A stretch of DNA of 64,000 nt from assembly GCA_029224185.1 (NCBI GenBank), contig CM055188.1, positions 18,202,497-18,266,496 of the forward strand. Direction: 5' to 3'. Below the pieces are notes generated by a model that had not been told where the DNA came from, did not search any database, and saw only the letters and a list, made by a program, of their open reading frames with translations. Source of the DNA: Karalla daura. Its lineage: Eukaryota; Chordata; Actinopteri; Chaetodontiformes; Leiognathidae. Every line of letters starts with the position of its first letter. Position 1 is the first letter of the stretch. Both the position numbers and the translations under genes were made by a program. This document shows, one piece after another, positions 54,222-64,000 of this stretch.

Positions 54222-54317
54222 CTCCAGAATGTGGTGGTGGACCACACAGCAGAACCACTCCTTGACCTTCACGAACTGATACAGAGCTTCTTCTGTGAGT
54301 CTTAAAGTTTTCCAAGT
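54222..54317 (-). CDS. cntn3: Contactin exon: Ig2, first half
   Basis: First exon of the gene seen in the window, 96 nt. The acceptor is a T-rich tract ending TTTTGCAG and the donor is GGAG|gtaaaa. It encodes LENFKTHRRSSVSVREGQG followed by VVLLCGPPPHSG. This is the family's linker from Ig1 (an incoming T makes the Tyr of the usual FAYLENF) and the B-strand Cys of Ig2. The outgoing phase is 1; the leftover G joins AT of the next exon to make Asp, as in the family (HSG-D/E-L). A stem-loop (54092-54124) lies in the intron about 100 nt past the donor. The wording is nearest to CNTN3 among recalled paralogues. Confidence 0.95.
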
Positions 54318-55179
54318 CTGCAAAAAAAATGAAGACAGAGGCAGAGAGTAAAATATACATCTAATCCTTGAACCTTTAAAAGTGCTATCATAAAGAACAG
54401 CATCGTTTTTTTTTTTTGCCCATTATTCTTATTCAAGGTCACACCCTGTGGAGCCTAAAGCAGCATGCAGCAGGCGGTGAAGCACTACAGGGTGGTGGAT
54501 TATAACAGAGCTCACAGAGACAAACACACCACACCTACTCATGCTGCACCATCCAGTGCCTAGCCTATGTTTCTTAACACTGTGGAGAGAAGCTGATGAT
54601 TAAACCTGAAAAATAAATAGTTTGTGTAAACTCTGAAAGGTCAGGGTTCGACGCTGCAGTGAAAACCACTGATGCTCTGCACCACCCTCATTATGTACAA
54701 ATCTACGCAAAGACCATTATCCTCTCTATTTCTATGCTAGCACAAGGCACATGTTCAATTGTGGTAAATAGCCCTTGGCTCTGCCTCGGGACAAATCATC
54801 CCTTTTGTATGTCTGTGTGTTCTGTGGAGATCTAAGGAGGGTCACAAGCATCGGAAGAAAGTGAATTAAAGGGTCTTATTTTCTTAGAAAAAGTTTTCAG
54901 AAATTATGATTTTACTTTTTTTAAGCACAGATAAGAATTAATAAACTATGATCATGGAAGTTCATACTTTAAGGGCCTGCACAACCAAACTTAAATTGAA
55001 GTTCATTACTGATATATATTAACTTTTTACATAATCTCATTTGACTTTAACATTTTAAGATTATACCTAGAGTATTAATTGCTGCTTTATAATAGTCATT
55101 GATGTTATCTGTCATTAACTATTATTTTTTTGAACATAAAGAGTATAATTTATGTTGTCCTTTTTCACTTAACTACCTG

Positions 55180-55225
55180 TACTGCATTGTGGGACAAATA
55201 AAGGCAAATTGGATTGTACCTTATT
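55180..55225 (+). mobile_element. Possible LINE 3' tail
   Basis: GCATTGTGGGACAAATAAAG followed by GCAAATTGGATTG resembles the terminus of fish LINEs (GTGGGACAAATAAAGG...). A cluster of inverted repeats follows directly at 55242-55310. Confidence 0.35.
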
Positions 55226-55635
55226 CAATCTGTGAATATCTCACATCTGTGCTGCGATGTCCCACATTATGTGTCACAGTGTCACAGATGTGGGAAAGAT
55301 ATCCCACATCCAGTACCTGTGAATTTTCATTCTTCACTAATGCACAACTTCTAAAGGTTTACTAATATATTACATCAGGTTTTTTGGGGATTTACTCTAC
55401 CCCCCCCTCACAAAACAAAACTGAAATTAAGTATAAATCAGACTTACTCCCAATACATCACTTTTTATTCTTACAGTTCAAAGTACCTACAGTACCCTTG
55501 TTTTTGCACCAAAATATGCACACTTTTGCTTTTTGACTTTCTGTTTTTCAAAACCATGTGCAAAGAGCTATGTAAAATGTTATACAGTAAAACAGTGCAA
55601 TTGCACATTGGACAACAGATACCACTGAAATAGAA

Positions 55636-55707
55636 AGAAAATAGAATTAAATAGAAAATAGAATTAAACGGACCCTCTATTCTGCCCATAATTTTATGGG
55701 CAGAATA
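55636..55707 (+). repeat. 17-bp tandem duplication followed by 30-bp palindrome
   Basis: AGAAAATAGAATTAAAT and a copy differing only in the last base (55636-55652, 55653-55669) are followed by TATTCTGCCCATAA-TT-TTATGGGCAGAATA (55678-55707), a perfect inverted repeat with 14-bp arms and a 2-bp spacer. Confidence 0.95.
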
Positions 55708-58700
55708 ATGAATGGAAGTCTTCCAAAAGCTTAAACGCATTATGAGAAAAAAAGGAGGCAGAAATCAATAGTGACACATATCAGCTAATAGGAGTCGAAC
55801 AACAAACAGCAGCTCGACTGCTAAGCAGAGATGGCTGCGGTGGTGCGTCACACATGAGGGATTTTAATAGCTCTGGTGGTGATCACTTTACCTTTCCTTC
55901 CTCATGCCACCACTGAACACTATAAAGCTGCTCCTGGTATGGTTTTAACAGCAAATTGCTTGAGCTGAATTCATTTTGGCTTGGCTATTGATGGAGACAA
56001 TAGCAGCTCATCACCACTTCCGAGCATCCGGAGCATGAGGAGGCCCACAGCAGCAAGGGGAGTAATGGCTCACCAGTTAATGCACTGGCGAATGGCTCAG
56101 TCAACGTGGGTGGGCAGAGAGAGCAGGATCATGCTGATTCAAGATTTGTTCTACCTAATTTACCGAATGTAGTGAGAGTAAGAGAAAGGAATTAAGTAAT
56201 ATGTAACAAATAACTTTTCTAACAAAGCTTGACGCAGAGGAGCTATGAGGGAACAATGCCGAGCTACAAGCTGTTAGTGTATGTGGTAAGTGGGGGCATG
56301 GTGGAGGGCTGGATGTATCTGTTTCAACACCCAGGGACCCCTGGGGGAACTAATCCAGCCTTGATCCTGATAGAGCTCAGCAAATGCAATTCACACTTGA
56401 CGTGGAGGCTTCGTGTCTGCACCGAGAACACGGGTGGGAAAATATTAAATATATACCGTGTTAGAGCTAATGTGAAAACAGTAGTTTAAGGTTAAACATA
56501 AATAAGAGAAGCTACAGATTTAGGTTATATGGCCGCATGACATCAATATGATGAAATTACACAGTTTCACATAGAAAAAACAAACAAAAAAAACATTTAT
56601 CTTACTTACTAACTTTTTATGAGTCCCAGTAATCATTTGAAAAGTGATTATTATTTATGAATAATGCATTCACAAATGTGCTTTGAAAGCAAGTCTATAG
56701 AACATATAAATGACAACAGCAATCAAATTCCAACAGACACATTTTGTTAAGTTGATCAATTAACTTTAATTAACCTTGCTTTATTTTTCGCAGCAAATTC
56801 TGAAGTCAGTGTTAGTAATGGTGCGGAAACAATGTCTGCCTTTACAGACCCACTTACTGCAGAGCTGCAACCAATCCACTTTCAAATAAGATTACTGATT
56901 AGTTCAGCTCCAAGTGATCTAAATGTAAAATTATTGGGCTCAGTGATTTATGAAGAGGAGTATAAGGTCAGTTAATGTACGTCATATTGGCTGCAGGACA
57001 AGTCAATTAAAGAAGCAGCCTTTAATTATTTCTTAACATAAATCTCTTCTTAACCCACTAGCAGGGTTTAACTAATAGCTGCTTCAGACTCTTAAGCCCC
57101 ATTAAAAGAGCAGTTACTAATATTTTTCTAAAGATTAACACCATTGCTGCACATTAGAGGTCAGGGTGATGAGGCCACCTCAGGGATGTCAAAACTGGAG
57201 GGAAATTCCCTTTTTCAGCAGCTCTATGGAGACATATCTTTGCGAAAATAATTCACTTGAATAACACTTTTACATGGTGGACTAAAACTGAAGGCAACCC
57301 TTCAGTTCTTAAACTCCAAGTCCATTTGCTGCTTATATCAATGGAGTATCAATAATTTCCACAATATCTTCCAGAAGATTCACTGTGCTGTTAGTAAAAA
57401 CAAACAAAACTACAGTAAAGTTGCCATAGTGTTTCTCTCTGTGCCTCTGGGGTGTTTGCACCTCAGCTGTAAAGAGTCTGAGCATCTCGGACAGCCCACA
57501 CAGAAGAAACTGTACATTGCGGGATTACTTCTTATTTTAAAGCGAGCAGTCGATCCATACTCCTATGAGCACTTTGCAGAGAAACTGCTACAAAGCGTTT
57601 CTGCGCTGGCTGGGTGGCAGTACAGCTCACTGTCCCACTGGAGTGTAAGAGGCCCCAGGAGCTGATTGCACTGTAACTGCTCCTGTTTGTGCTCCAGTCA
57701 CCCACCTGCCACAACAGACACAGAGCCAGCATGCATGCTGCGGAGTTTAATCGAGAAATGTATGCGTTTGTGTCGAGGGAGGGCAACGATGTGTGGCAAT
57801 CTGGGGCTCCAAACTTTGAGAAATAAAGAGAAAGAGGGGGAGAGAGCCAGTACTTGCTGAGACAAAGCAATACAGTGGGAAGACATTCTTTATTTATATA
57901 TAGACTTTATATCCTCTCAACCTGAGTTCTGACTGAAATGCTTGATAACCATCATATGTTTCTTTTATTTTCTTGCCTGTTAAAAATAAACCCCTGACTG
58001 TCTTTTATTAATTTCATTCATTCATTTCATTTCGATTGCTTGGCAACTGATTTTCAACAGAAAGTGTGAGAGCTTTGTTTGTTCATGGGTTTGGTGTCAT
58101 GCAGATTCAGGCAGTATACTGTAACCCCTTGCAATGCCAGCACAGTGCAAAATACAACTGATTGAACACCTAAACTACACCTAGAGTTTTAAACTTGCAG
58201 GTAATTTTATAGATGCTTTAGAGCTACTCAGTGCTCTAATAACAATTTCTACTTAATTAATTCAACCACTAATACAAATGCGTGGGTTCTGTAACAATTG
58301 ACCTGCTCAGCTGTTCAGGTATGACTTGTTGACATGTAATTTTCACACCATTTAAGCAGGAGGGCAGTGACTGCTGGGGTTACCTTTCACAACAACATCT
58401 AAATCCTCTCATTTGATTTAGATGCTTGTTCGTCTCTGCTCCTTGCTGGAGAAATAACATGTCGTACTAGAATAATTGAGCATTTCAGCACCGTCCATAG
58501 ATTAGATTACAAATTCCCTGTCTACAGTCATTTAAACCCCGCAAATCACTGCCCCTTTAAATTATATTTTCTGGACAGTGAAAAAGTGGCCAAACACTGG
58601 TGGGGCGGTGACCAGCTCATAAAAAATGTTGTTAATTGGCATGGGACAGAGCAAGGGTGTTTGAAGATTCAAACTTAAGCAATGCCTTGTTGGAGGTTTA

Positions 58701-59910
58701 TGTCATGTGCAGAATCCTATCTCACTTCCAAGCTTAATTTAGATGATTTATTTTTATAGCTTGTCATATTTTACAGATTGCTACTTTTAAGTAGCTTTTT
58801 AGGGAACGCTGGCTGACTGGTTACCTCTGAACTGTCACTCAAGGGTGATTAACGCTAACAGACTTCCATGTTGTCGCCTGGCTTTAACGCTGCTATGAGT
58901 TAGTCCTTGCAAATTGCTGATGAGAGCATCAAGTTGAAATATCGGCTTTGCTTTTCTTCACATTGACTTTCATAAATAATTTGACCATACATTAATCATT
59001 TTTCACCCTTGAATGTACAGTAAAAAGCCACAAATTGGACAGCAGTGTTCTCCATAACCAAACACTGTTTGAATTGATGCACAAAGTGAAGTGTTTTGAG
59101 TCTTGTCAGAACAATCTGGCCACTCTACAATGGCAACAGAGGCTTTTTTGTGAATCGCCCCACCACTTACTTTCATCTAAAGGTGTGATAGAAGGTTAGA
59201 TAAAAGCACTCAAGCCTCCCCAAAATATGAGCCAAAAGAACAAGGTGGAAAAAGGCAAAAGAGATCTAAGGCACCGAATTTATAAAACCAAATAAACAAA
59301 CAACTTTTTTTGGCAACATTTTGGGTTGTGATCAAAGCTGAAATGAACTGTGAAGTAGTGATGTCCACTACAGAAACTGCTTGTCTCTTTCCTTGTCCAC
59401 AGGCGTGGCCTCACGCCTGCTGAAAGCTTGTCACTACACCCCTAAAATCCAACCCTGCCACCCGACTTCATATGCAGCTCGATGTCCATCCCCTCTCAAG
59501 AGTGTGCTTGCGTGGAGGGTTGGGAGAGAGGGTGTAAAAGAAAGCGCAAAAGAAGCATTGTTGTAAAAAGGGCTTGAGGAAAGTATCGGAAAGCATAATT
59601 CACAGTATAGAGCAGAGCCAGTGGCGTCAGATGTGGCGCAGACACCGTGGGGGGGCTTCACCACAGGCACACTTTTCAGGGTACACACAGCTGTGCACAT
59701 GTTCAATCTGAGTTCAAAAGAAAGCATGAAAGCACACAATGTGCCTGCAAGGGTCATTTCAAAAAACACATCCATTAAATCTGTCACATAAAGAAACAGC
59801 TGTGAACGTAACTCCTTTCAATTTTTCCCTGAAAAAAATCCAATAAATGTGCCAATGTTTTCACCGCTGAGATAACGGAAAAGCTACAGAGCACATTTCA
59901 GAGTGGAAGC

Positions 59911-60100
59911 AGCTAACAATGATTAATAGCCTCCGAAGGAGTAAACGAGATGTCCCATCCAGAACAATTAGCATAAATGATTGCAAACCTGGGCTGGCAT
60001 TACAAACAATGATGCAGATTAGGCTGATGATCACATCCCAGACATATGAGCTTTCCAAATGCCAGCACAACTTATCATACTTCAACAAGCTTGCCCAAGC
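59911..60100. promoter_or_regulatory. Candidate conserved non-coding element
   Basis: Simple-repeat-free block with two AACAATG Sox-type sites (59915, 60005) and a homeodomain/POU-like run AATTAGCATAAATGATTGCA between them. Nothing in it looks coding. Confidence 0.25.
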
Positions 60101-60702
60101 GTGACCATGAGGCTCATTACAACCTGCAGATCTTTCAGGATGCTCCTCATCTCCCTGAATCAGGAAGTTACGTGTCTGGTGACACTGCATGTATTTCACA
60201 GTTCTGTTTGTACAGTTTGTTAGAGAATATAATCACATGTAAATGTATGCGGGTCATCTTTTTTTATTGAAACTGTTTTAAATAGCTGGGGATTCAATTT
60301 TATGCTTGTGGAGCTGCAGAATTGTATGCAGAACATTTAGTTTAGACTCACAGAGATGGAGATGGCTGTTAGAAACACCCCTTTGTGTAATGCAGCACGA
60401 ACTACAGCCTTCACAATGACTGTATAGTTGAATCAGTACCTCCAAAGCTGTTTCAACACCGACAAGCCATTACAACCTCCAAGAAGTAAGAACTTATTAC
60501 TGGCCTGCTATATAGGATAAGTATTAGTTTTAGCCACATTTGCCCAATAAACAACATGTTGCGTGTTGACAGTCTTAGAGAGCAAGCTCAGAAGAAATCG
60601 ATGACCAAATGGAAAGTTGGTGTTTGCATGCACACACAGACACACCCATAAAACCAACACAAACAATGCATTCACACAAGAAGACTTCACTCTCTGTCTT
60701 TG

Positions 60703-60774
60703 TACGTGTGTACGTGTGTGTGTGTGTGTATATATATGCATACACATATACATATATATATATATATATATACA
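60703..60774 (+). repeat. (GT)n-(TA)n compound microsatellite
   Basis: TACGTGTG units, then about 7 GT, then two TA blocks separated by TGCATACACATATACA. Confidence 0.9.
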
Positions 60775-61169
60775 ATGTGTAAAAAGTATAAGAGGCATCG
60801 GAACAGGCAATCAGTACTGCATATCTTTGCAGCCTGAACTGCTCTGCAATAGTGGTATCATGATATTGTTCTGCAGATAAAAAGCAAAAGCCAAAATACA
60901 CCCATTAGCTATTTACACCTCATTAAGTAAGTCAATATAGTCACTTCATATTATTGCAACAGCTGAGAGGAGTCTAGAGGATTTATTTGCATTTAAATGA
61001 AGCATTCGTGTTCCCCCTCAAGCCTTTAAACCCTACTGTTGTGACATCACCACTATACTAAGAAAAATATAAGCCTGTCTGACACTGATGACATGCTCTA
61101 TAAGTAACCGAATCTAAACTCCCACACAAAACATGGTAACTTCCAAAGCAAGCTCCTACTCCGAGAATC

Positions 61170-61200
61170 TTTTTTTTTTTTTTAAGAGAGAGAGAGAGAG
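61170..61200 (+). repeat. Poly-T plus (AG)n
   Basis: 14 T followed by about eight AG units, a purine/pyrimidine switch in one strand. Confidence 0.85.
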
Positions 61201-62959
61201 CTGGTGCTTCTTGAGATCTCTGGTCACAGAACCGTATTGTGGAGGCTTCAGCACTGAATAAGCACGTCACTGTATTCAACATGCAGCCTTCTCCACCCCA
61301 CCCAAGTAACAGACCCACGCTTTTAATTCAGATATTGAATATACAGCCTGTTCATCAGTATGAATAATGGGTGTACATCTTTTACATAATCACTGATATA
61401 GAATCAATAGACAAGGGCAGCAAGTATTGAGTGGAAGCGCCCACTGCCCATCAGTTATCCCTGCCTCAGGGGGTAGACAGCCACAACCCTGCAAGGAGTA
61501 GCATCATCCATCAAAAGTTTGTGACACAGGGGCGAATGCTGAAGGATTTGGACTCCCGCCAATTTCAAAGAATAACCTTGAAGGCATCGCGGAGCATGTA
61601 AACTAACAAGTGTTAACTGAAGAGTATCATTTAGCAGAAGGACTGAGATTCATCGCACAGTATGTTTAAGTTTGTCCACAGAGCATAATATATAAGAGTT
61701 GAGGAAGCAGAGAACTTATAATTTTTTTCTTTTCTTTTTCTGCCTGGAGGCTTTCATTTGTCTTTAGCAAGACATTAAATATTAGTTTAAGTATAAATTT
61801 TTCTATGGGAAGGGAGATTGCTACATAAAAACCAAATGCAAAACATTTTTAAATATTTTTTTTGTAAATCACTAATGTGTGTATAAAAGTGTAAAAGTAT
61901 ATTTAGTGGTGAGGATCTACACACAGGACTGACATGATATGCCACCATTCCATTGTGAATTCAAGAACACCAGTAATGCTTTAAACAACATGAAGGGATT
62001 ACTCTCCAGAAGCAAGATTAAGACACCACTGATGCCTATTTAATTAAACAAAAGGCATAAATCCCTCACTATCAGAGCTAATGACTAAATTAGAAGGCAG
62101 AGCATGCTCCCAATGACTCACGTTGAAGATTTCTTTATTAATTGTGAGGCACACATTTAAATCAAAGATTTGTTCTTTTTTATGCAATCAATAAAATTAA
62201 GTCTAAGTCTGTAGGTTTAATTCAATTTAGATTCACAAACCCCTAGTGATATATGAAATACTAGTTTAGATTTAGTTTCTAGCTCTAGGTAGATTTGCAT
62301 GAAAATTATTTAAGGTGTGCTAAGTTTTAATTATTTCTTTCAACATGAAGTCCTTGGTTAAATTACATATTGGAACATATTTATTGTCAAAAGAATATCT
62401 ACCTAGAATCCAGAACTTTCCATTTAATTAAGAAAGAACTGTTTTGATTTTGTATTCAAGTAATTTAGCAGTATAAAATAGTCAGAATAAGAAATTTAGT
62501 TTTATGGCCAAATTGAGAGTATGCATTTTCCTCAGTGATTACAGTCATCGTGAGTTAAGGGTGCATAAAGTTTATATATATTCACACTCACACATTGACA
62601 TAGATTTGGCCTCTCATGATAGCAAATACATTGTTTTATTCAACCCAGAAGCCAAATCATGATTCATTTGGAGCAGTGTTCATTGACATCAAATTTTATT
62701 TGTTCACAATCTCTCACAAATTAATGTCCACCTGCACGTTCCTGTGGCAGACAGCTGCCACAGTAAATCTGCCTGTTTGCATCTAGAGCACAGTGTATTA
62801 CACTTAACAATGGCTGGTGATTAATATGACATAAATAATAACATGCAACTGCACTGGAGTACAATGAGCTGAATTGAATGAGCTAAAAGATGACAAAAAA
62901 GCTTAAGTTAAGGACAACTTCAGTCGCTTCAGTCACGCTAAGACTTACCAACCCTGTGG

Positions 62960-63260
62960 ATTTATTCTCCATCCATCCATCCATCCATCCATTCATCCAT
63001 CCATCCATTCATCCATTCATCCATCCATCAATCCATCAATCCATCCATCCATCCATCTATTATCTTATTGTAACAAGTTGGGGGCAAAGGGGAAAGGCAG
63101 AGAATAGAGCCTGGACAGGTCGCCCACACGCTTTTCACACTCACACTAACACCTAGGGGCAAAACAGAGTCTCCACTTGACCTCAATGCTCGTTTTTGGA
63201 ATGACAAAGAAGAGTGGTTTATCTTGACATACGAGTCGAACATGCAGACTTCATGCAAAA
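62960..63260 (-). mobile_element. Teleost retroposon 3' end with (GGAT)n tail
   Basis: On the minus strand: GCGACCTGTCCAGGCTCTAT preceded by GTTAGTGTGAGTGTGAAAAG, then a (GGAT)n-type tail (CCAT/CATC on the plus strand). This is the same family of fish retroposon ends as at 26.65 kb, here with its tail. The sequence upstream of the tail is diverged. Confidence 0.6.
62969..63058 (+). repeat. (CCAT)n tetranucleotide repeat
   Basis: About 22 imperfect copies of CCAT with interspersed TCAT and CAAT units. It forms the tail of the neighbouring retroposon. Translation of the plus strand gives an artefactual IHPSIHP repeat peptide. Confidence 0.9.
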
Positions 63261-64000
63261 AGGGTACTAATGGTGCTAACCCCTCATTCTATTCTCTTCC
63301 ATTGTATGAAATATGAATCTCTGTGTGTCTCTCTGTGTATGTGTTGTCAATGTATGTGTTAATTATAACCATTGTTCCTACATGCAGTTTAGCTGATGTA
63401 GGAATATCAAGACATTTTAAAATGATATTAAACTAAATATAAAAAACTGCTTCAAACTGCTTCTTGTTGACTTTCCCAGTGTCTGATAACCAGGAGTTGG
63501 AACAAGAGACTAATTTTGTGCACTTAATCCAGGCTCACATCTTGCCGATAAAATGTTTATACATGCGCATTTCAAAGCCTGTACTGTAATTGTACTGTAT
63601 TGTAACTGTAATTATTTGAGAAATACACCAGTCAATGATACTATACTGGTTGCACCAATTCACAACATTCCTGCAAGCAACTAAGTGTGGCCCTGGACAG
63701 GGACGCAACATTGCAAGATGATCTCATGGCAGCTCCGGAAAATCAACTCAGCTTGTCTGTAATTGATTTGTGATACAGCCTGCCTGTCATGTCAAGAGGG
63801 ATCAGACTGACTCACACATGAGAGCAGGAAAACATACAAGAACCATTCTGTTCTCTGTCACTGTGTGTGACACACAAAACAGATTTAAAAAAGAAATAGG
63901 ATGTTGTGTTTTTTTTTTTTTTGTTTTGCGTGTGTGTGTGTTTTCAAAATAATAGATCAATCTATTAACCTGAAGAAAACTGTGTCTACTTCTTGAAATG

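Larger units (their letters stand above)
998..54317 (-). other. cntn3: Contactin gene, internal part (Ig2 to Ig6a), nine exons
   Basis: Nine minus-strand exons join into one frame encoding Ig2 through the first half of Ig6 of a contactin, a GPI-anchored neural adhesion protein that acts at the outer membrane of axons and synapses. Each complete Ig domain has its two disulfide cysteines. The two-exons-per-Ig layout, the short LxCGPPPH stretch of Ig2, the VMGEYEPKIEV linker before Ig3 and the MDVTVGES / LPCQV pattern of Ig6 are diagnostic of the family. Domain by domain against recalled human paralogues (no alignment run), Ig2, Ig4 and Ig6 look nearest to CNTN3, Ig3 is a tie, and Ig5 looks nearest to CNTN4. 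The symbol therefore marks the best guess; a teleost-specific CNTN3 duplicate, CNTN4 or CNTN6 remain possible. Ends of the gene lie outside the window on both sides. No promoter or polyadenylation site of this gene is present. Confidence 0.85.
54318..64000 (-). other. Intron (partial) upstream of Ig2a
   Basis: I searched the minus strand for the expected Ig1 exons (family pattern GTYQCxATNxxGTIxSREAKLQFAY) and found none, so this is probably one intron extending past the window. It holds hairpins at 55.24 and 55.68 kb, a candidate conserved element at 59.9-60.1 kb, GT/TA microsatellites at 60.7 kb, a T-run/(GA)n at 61.17 kb and a (CCAT)n-tailed retroposon at about 63 kb. Confidence 0.65.

Noticed and set aside
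54640..54660. GGGTTCGACGC, resembling a tRNA B-box
   Set aside because: No cloverleaf or A-box at the right distance could be found.
57532..57870. 112-codon minus-strand ORF
   Set aside because: No family resemblance, no Ig features, no splice signals; overlapped by open frames on the other strand, as expected for chance ORFs in a GC-richer patch.
62890..63156. 88-codon ORF with an IHPSIHP repeat
   Set aside because: Translation of the (CCAT)n retroposon tail.
54318..64000. Search for Ig1 exons
   Set aside because: No YQCxATN or SREAKLQFA-like translation seen on the minus strand; probably beyond the window, though a diverged short exon could be missed by eye.
1..64000. CRISPR arrays, operons, phage or bacterial systems
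   Set aside because: No regularly spaced repeats with unique spacers and no dense ORF clusters; the window is vertebrate intronic sequence with scattered exons.

Overview
The window is vertebrate genomic DNA, almost certainly from a teleost fish. It is AT-rich and rich in CA/GT microsatellites, it carries interspersed-repeat fragments of kinds common in fish genomes, and its short exons have canonical GT-AG borders and are separated by introns of 0.8 to 16 kb. There is no sign of bacterial gene organisation.

One protein-coding gene can be supported. It lies on the minus strand and runs through most of the window. Nine consecutive internal exons (54222-54317, 39432-39635, 37002-37104, 35997-36181, 30567-30706, 25182-25311, 24230-24380, 8119-8246 and 998-1173, in transcript order) join in one open frame. 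Every internal splice phase matches its neighbour, and together they give 1,313 nt, about 437 residues. They encode immunoglobulin domains 2 to 5 and the first half of domain 6 of a contactin, a GPI-anchored neural cell-adhesion molecule of the CNTN3/4/5/6 subgroup. CNTN3 is the best overall guess from recalled sequences, but CNTN4 is almost as close, so the paralogue is not settled. The signal peptide, Ig1, the rest of Ig6, the four fibronectin III domains and the GPI signal are not in the window.

Layout from high to low coordinates, following transcription: 64.0-54.3 kb is intron upstream of the Ig2 exons, with a (CCAT)n-tailed retroposon, TA/GT microsatellites and a striking 30-bp palindrome. 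54.2-39.6 kb is a 14.6-kb intron with a broken non-LTR retrotransposon end. 39.6-36.0 kb holds three exons (Ig2b, Ig3a, Ig3b). 36.0-30.7 kb is an intron with fish-type repeats. 30.7-24.2 kb holds Ig4a, Ig4b and Ig5a. 24.2-8.2 kb is a 16-kb intron with an E-box cluster and a non-B-DNA hot spot. 8.2-1.0 kb holds Ig5b and Ig6a, separated by an intron with a sense-strand G-quadruplex motif.

No second gene, RNA gene, CRISPR array or new enzymatic system was found. The most interesting signals are non-coding: a (UG)n tract just downstream of the Ig4b donor site, strong hairpins and palindromes near the Ig2a exon, G-quadruplex tracts, and two candidate intronic enhancers.
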